Source: Cellvibrio sp. PSBB006 (GTDB lineage: Bacteria > Pseudomonadota > Gammaproteobacteria > Pseudomonadales > Cellvibrionaceae). Taken from it: 64,000 bases of DNA. Within the stretch, counting starts at the first letter, position 1; every line of letters begins with the position of its first letter. The position numbers and the translations under genes are program-made. Location: assembly GCF_002162135.1 (NCBI RefSeq), contig NZ_CP021382.1:4400001-4464000 (forward strand), read 5' to 3'. Shown one piece after another: positions 60,955 through 64,000 of the stretch. The notes under the pieces are model-generated. The model searched no databases. It was given only the letters and a program-made list of their open reading frames with translations, and was not told the DNA's origin.

Positions 60955-61581
60955 ATGCACAACGCCAACACCGTCATCGTCCTCGACTTCGAAACCACTG
61001 GCCTCTCACCGGAGATGGGCGATCGCGCCATTGAAATCGGCGCTGTGCTGATTGAGGACGGTGTCATCACTGATCGCTTTCAGCGCCTGATGAATCCGGG
61101 CAAACGTGTGAACAGTTTTATCGAAAATTACACGGGCATAACCAATGATATGTTGCAGGACGCCCCGCCAGTTGCGGAGGTTATGCAGGAGTTCGCTGGG
61201 TTTATGGGCGGGTACAATCTCGTTGCGCACAACGCGTCGTTTGATCAACGTTTTTTGCGCGCCGAATTGAAGCGTTTGCGGCGTAGTTGCGACAATCCAT
61301 TTTCCTGTTCCATGTTGGCGTCACGCCGTATTTACCAGACCGCACCGAATCACACCTTGAGTGGTTTGGTTGATTATAAAAAAATTCCCACCGATGGTAT
61401 TTTCCACCGTGCGCTTGCCGACGCTGAAATGACAGCAAAACTGTGGCTAGCTCTGCTGGAAGACATAGCGCACATGTATAAAGTGCCGGCCTGCACCTTT
61501 AATGTGATGCAGCAACTGACCACAATTCCCAAACGTTCTGTACCGAGTTTTTTTCAAAAAATACTACTCAAAACCTGTTAA
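60955..61581 (+). CDS. DEDDh 3'-5' exonuclease (DnaQ/epsilon-like)
   Basis: 208 residues from ATG 60955. The four acidic metal ligands and the histidine are present: D11 and E13 (LDFETTG), D97 (HNASFDQRF), H151 and D156 (HRALADAE). This is the RNase T/DnaQ superfamily. It is a stand-alone exonuclease, without the C-terminal polymerase-binding part of true epsilon subunits, so a DNA repair or nucleic-acid turnover role is likely. It follows minE after a REP-like palindrome. Confidence 0.9.
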   Translation: MHNANTVIVLDFETTGLSPEMGDRAIEIGAVLIEDGVITDRFQRLMNPGKRVNSFIENYTGITNDMLQDAPPVAEVMQEFAGFMGGYNLVAHNASFDQRFLRAELKRLRRSCDNPFSCSMLASRRIYQTAPNHTLSGLVDYKKIPTDGIFHRALADAEMTAKLWLALLEDIAHMYKVPACTFNVMQQLTTIPKRSVPSFFQKILLKTC

Positions 61582-61607
61582 CTCTCTCCCCTTAAAAAGG
61601 ACGTTGT

Positions 61608-62222
61608 ATGAATATTCTGCGTGGTCTTTTCTTCATGTTGACAGTATTTTTCCTCCACGGGTGTGGGTATCTGTTGCAACCGGACGTCAAGCAGGGAATG
61701 GCGAATCTGGAAAAAGGTGAGTATGAACTTGATCCCCGTCATACCACCGTGCTGTTCAAAGTAGATCATTTGGGATTATCCAAATTTGTCGGACGTTTTA
61801 ATCGCGTTGACGCCAGCCTTGATTTTGACCCCGCCAATCCCGGCGCCGCCAAATTAACAGCCGTTATTTATACCGCCAGCATTGATGTGAATGATACGGA
61901 TTTTTCGGCAACCTTGGCCGGACGCAGCTGGTTTAACAGCGAACGTTTTCCCGAGGCACAATTTGTAACGCGCGCGGTAGAACTGGTCGATGGGACTCGT
62001 GCCCGTTTTATCGGTGATTTAACCCTGTTGGGCGTCACAGCGCCAATAACCCTGGACGTACAATTTAACGGCGGTGCAGACAATATGCTGACCGGTCGCT
62101 ACACCCTGGGATTTTCAGCCGTCACACGCTTTAATCGCTCGCAGTTTGGTATGGATCAATATATTCCGGCGGTAGGTGATCAGGTAGAGGTGGAAGTGCA
62201 CGCTGAGTTTTTGCGTCGCTGA
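61608..62222 (+). CDS. YceI-family lipocalin-like lipoprotein
   Basis: 204 residues. The lipobox LHGC places C19 as the lipidated residue. The YceI domain fills the rest: YELDPRHTTVLFKVDHLGLSKF, LSKFVGRFNR, FPEAQFVTRAVELV, GDLTLLGVTAPITLDV and the end VTRFNRSQFGMDQYI. Members bind isoprenoid-like lipids; here probably at the outer membrane. AAAAGGA lies before ATG 61608. Confidence 0.9.
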   Translation: MNILRGLFFMLTVFFLHGCGYLLQPDVKQGMANLEKGEYELDPRHTTVLFKVDHLGLSKFVGRFNRVDASLDFDPANPGAAKLTAVIYTASIDVNDTDFSATLAGRSWFNSERFPEAQFVTRAVELVDGTRARFIGDLTLLGVTAPITLDVQFNGGADNMLTGRYTLGFSAVTRFNRSQFGMDQYIPAVGDQVEVEVHAEFLRR

Positions 62223-62254
62223 TCATACGATGGCTTCAAGTTACGGAGAATAGA

Positions 62255-63760
62255 ATGTCAATGAATGGCTTCCTTATTGGTGGTAATGCGGAACGGCCCG
62301 TCGAATTAAATTTATCGATGGGCAATCGCCACGGCTTGATCGCCGGTGCAACGGGTACAGGAAAAACCGTCACCTTACAAGTTCTCGCCGAGGGTTTTGC
62401 CAGGGCGGGTGTGTCGGTATTTATGGCGGACGTAAAAGGTGATCTTTCGGGGTTGGCGCTTAGCGGCAAACCTCATCCCAGGGTTGATGAACGCGTTCAA
62501 AAAATTGGTGTCCAGAATTATCAACAGCGATCCTACCCTTGTGTGTTTTGGGATATTTACGGAAAACAGGGGCACCGGGTGCGTGCCACCATTTCTGACT
62601 TTGGGCCGCTCTTGTTGTCGAGTTTTCTGGAGTTAAACGAAACCCAATCCGCCGTTTTATATGCCGCATTCAACATTGCCGATGACCAGGGGTTGTTGAT
62701 GCTGGACCTGAAAGATTTGCAGGCCATGCTTAACTGGATGAAGGACGAACGCGCCAATCTGGAAGATGAGTACGGCGGAATGAGCACGACCAGCATTGCT
62801 GCAATCCAACGCCGCTTGATGATGCTGGAACAACAAGGCGCGGAAGATTTCTTTGGCGAGCCTGCACTGGATCTACAGCATTTGCTGCAAGTTACTCTGG
62901 ACGGACGCGGTGCGGTTAATATTCTTGATGCAACCAGTCTGATTCATCAACCGCGCCTGTATGCGATTTTTTTGTTATGGCTGATTGCCGAATTGTTTGA
63001 GAATTTACCGGAAGTGGGTGACATGGATCGCCCCAGGTTAGTGTTCTTTTTTGATGAAGCTCATTTGCTGTTTAACAATGCACCGAAATTGTTGCTGGAA
63101 AAGATCGAGCAGGTAGTGCGTTTGATTCGCTCGAAAGGTGTAGGTATTTATTTTATCTCACAAAGCCCCGACGATATTCCTGATACGGTACTGGGGCAAT
63201 TAGGGAATCGTGTGCAACACGCGCTGCGTGCTTTTACACCAAAAGATCAAGCGGCGGTCAAGGTTGCTGCACAAACCTTTCGGCCCAATCCTGCATTTAA
63301 AACCGAAGCGGTGATCAGTGAGCTGGGTATTGGTGAAGCATTGGTGTCGGTTCTTGATCCCAAGGGGGCGCCGACGATAGTTGAGCGCACCTTGATTGTT
63401 CCACCTGAGTCGCGAATTGGTCCATTAACCGCAGAGGAACGCGTAACCATTGTCGCGCGCTCACCCTATAAAAATATTTACGATAAATTGATCGATCGTG
63501 AGTCTGCATACGAAGTTCTGAAAGCACGCGCCTTGCAAAAGCAGACGGAAGACAATGCGGCGAAGAAAGATAATGACTGGGGTCTGCGCATGCCGGATAA
63601 ACCTGCCTCACGTTCAAGCTCCCGGAAAACAGCGCGCTCGTCCAGTCGCCAAGGGGTTGCAGAGACACTGGCCAAAAGCGTAGCCCGTTCCGTCGGCAGC
63701 TCGTTGGGTCGCCAAATTGTCCGCGGCTTGCTGGGCTCACTCCTCGGCGGCCGCCGCTAA
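62255..63760 (+). CDS. HerA-like ATPase (DUF853 family)
   Basis: 501 residues. Walker A GATGTGKT at 31-38, Walker B with D267-E268 in VFFFDEAH, and a GVGIYFISQSP sensor-like segment (about 294-304). This is the DUF853/HerA-FtsK bipolar DNA-translocase-like family. Its cellular role is unclear; HerA in archaea works with NurA nuclease, but no nurA gene is adjacent. The C-terminus is Ser/Arg/Lys-rich (ASRSSSRKTARSSSRQG) and ends in glycines, which may bind nucleic acid. CGGAGAATAG lies before ATG 62255. Confidence 0.9.
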   Translation: MSMNGFLIGGNAERPVELNLSMGNRHGLIAGATGTGKTVTLQVLAEGFARAGVSVFMADVKGDLSGLALSGKPHPRVDERVQKIGVQNYQQRSYPCVFWDIYGKQGHRVRATISDFGPLLLSSFLELNETQSAVLYAAFNIADDQGLLMLDLKDLQAMLNWMKDERANLEDEYGGMSTTSIAAIQRRLMMLEQQGAEDFFGEPALDLQHLLQVTLDGRGAVNILDATSLIHQPRLYAIFLLWLIAELFENLPEVGDMDRPRLVFFFDEAHLLFNNAPKLLLEKIEQVVRLIRSKGVGIYFISQSPDDIPDTVLGQLGNRVQHALRAFTPKDQAAVKVAAQTFRPNPAFKTEAVISELGIGEALVSVLDPKGAPTIVERTLIVPPESRIGPLTAEERVTIVARSPYKNIYDKLIDRESAYEVLKARALQKQTEDNAAKKDNDWGLRMPDKPASRSSSRKTARSSSRQGVAETLAKSVARSVGSSLGRQIVRGLLGSLLGGRR

Positions 63761-63763
63761 CAT

Positions 63764-63800
63764 GTAGGTCGGATTAGGCGAAAAGCGCCGTAATCCGACA
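63764..63800. repeat. REP-like palindrome, copy D
   Basis: GTAGGTCGGATTAGGCG ... CGCCGTAATCCGACA, directly after the stop of the HerA-like gene. Arms are the same as in copies A-C but the loop part (AAAAG) is longer. Confidence 0.75.
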
Positions 63801-63841
63801 AACTCTCTTTTACATTCTCACGAAAATCAAAGGAGGCATCC

Positions 63842-64000
63842 ATGAAAACCGCCCTCATCGTCCTGCTATTGCTGAGCCTGCTTCCCTACGCCTTCGCATG
63901 GATCTCCGGCTTCTACCGCCGCCAACAACTCGGCACCATCGACAATAAAAATCCCCGCCAACAATACACCCAACTCAGCGGCCCCGGTGCGCGCGCCGTC
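63842..64000 (+). CDS. MAPEG family membrane protein (3' end outside window)
   Basis: The first 53 codons are seen. They begin with MKTALIVLLLLSLLPYAFAW (first membrane helix), followed by the family pattern RRQQLGTIDNKNPRQQY and LSGPGARAV. MAPEG members are four-helix membrane enzymes related to microsomal glutathione transferases. AAAGGAGGC is an ideal ribosome site before ATG 63842. The rest of the gene is beyond the window. Confidence 0.8.
   Translation, partial: MKTALIVLLLLSLLPYAFAWISGFYRRQQLGTIDNKNPRQQYTQLSGPGARAV

Noticed and set aside
1..64000. CRISPR arrays, tRNA or rRNA genes, prophage or restriction/defence systems
   Set aside because: I looked for regularly spaced direct repeats, tRNA-like cloverleaf ends and phage or defence-type proteins and saw none. 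The ATACGTAT copies are too few and too unevenly spaced for CRISPR.

Overview
The window looks like a chromosomal segment of a polysaccharide-degrading gammaproteobacterium of the Cellvibrio type. The evidence is a secreted chitinase with long poly-serine linkers, large TonB-dependent receptors next to GH13, GH15 and GH97 enzymes, a CE2-type esterase, and ordinary gammaproteobacterial housekeeping blocks (minCDE, hisI-hisE-tatABC, waaA). The assignment is by gene style only; no marker RNA gene is present.

Layout. (1) About 1-6200: a run of short same-strand genes of unrelated type (phytanoyl-CoA dioxygenase-like, chlorite-dismutase-like, SRPBCC, VOC and several unknowns), some separated by attC-like palindromes. 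This resembles part of a gene-cassette array. Three of its genes carry single-base frameshifts. (2) About 6200-14600: ordinary accessory genes, including a class IV aminotransferase divergent from a MerR regulator with a textbook 19-bp-spacer operator, an amidohydrolase, an alpha/beta hydrolase, ybaK, an extradiol dioxygenase and a TRIC/YicG channel. (3) About 14600-21900: a GH18 chitinase, a secreted protein with a c-type haem motif, a frameshifted DUF1993 gene, a DUF533 protein and a LacI-family regulator. Three copies of a MITE-like inverted-repeat element lie between these genes. (4) About 20.6-46.8 kb: an alpha-glucan (starch, pullulan, maltodextrin) utilisation locus. It holds a LacI regulator, a sugar/cation symporter, a GH15 lipoprotein, a GH13 alpha-glucosidase, a 1500-residue pullulanase lipoprotein, two TonB-dependent receptors, a tryptophan-halogenase-like flavoprotein, a SusA-like GH13, a SusB-like GH97 and a GH13 amylase lipoprotein. 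(5) About 47-64 kb: housekeeping genes (peroxiredoxin, tat, his, waaA, OsmC, DUF3300, minCDE, exonuclease, YceI, HerA-like ATPase, and the start of a MAPEG protein).

How the genes work together. In the glucan locus, surface lipoprotein enzymes (pullulanase, amylase, possibly GH15) would cut starch or pullulan. The two TonB-dependent receptors would import the oligosaccharides, periplasmic SusA-like and GH97 enzymes would trim them, the symporter would carry small sugars into the cytoplasm, and the signal-peptide-less GH13 would finish hydrolysis there.

The most striking new observation is regulatory. The palindrome ATACGTAT occurs eight times in the three control regions of this locus. In all four promoters I can propose, the promoter-proximal copy ends exactly 8 nt before a TTG-starting -35 box. 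That constant upstream position is more typical of an activator site than of a classical LacI-type repressor site.
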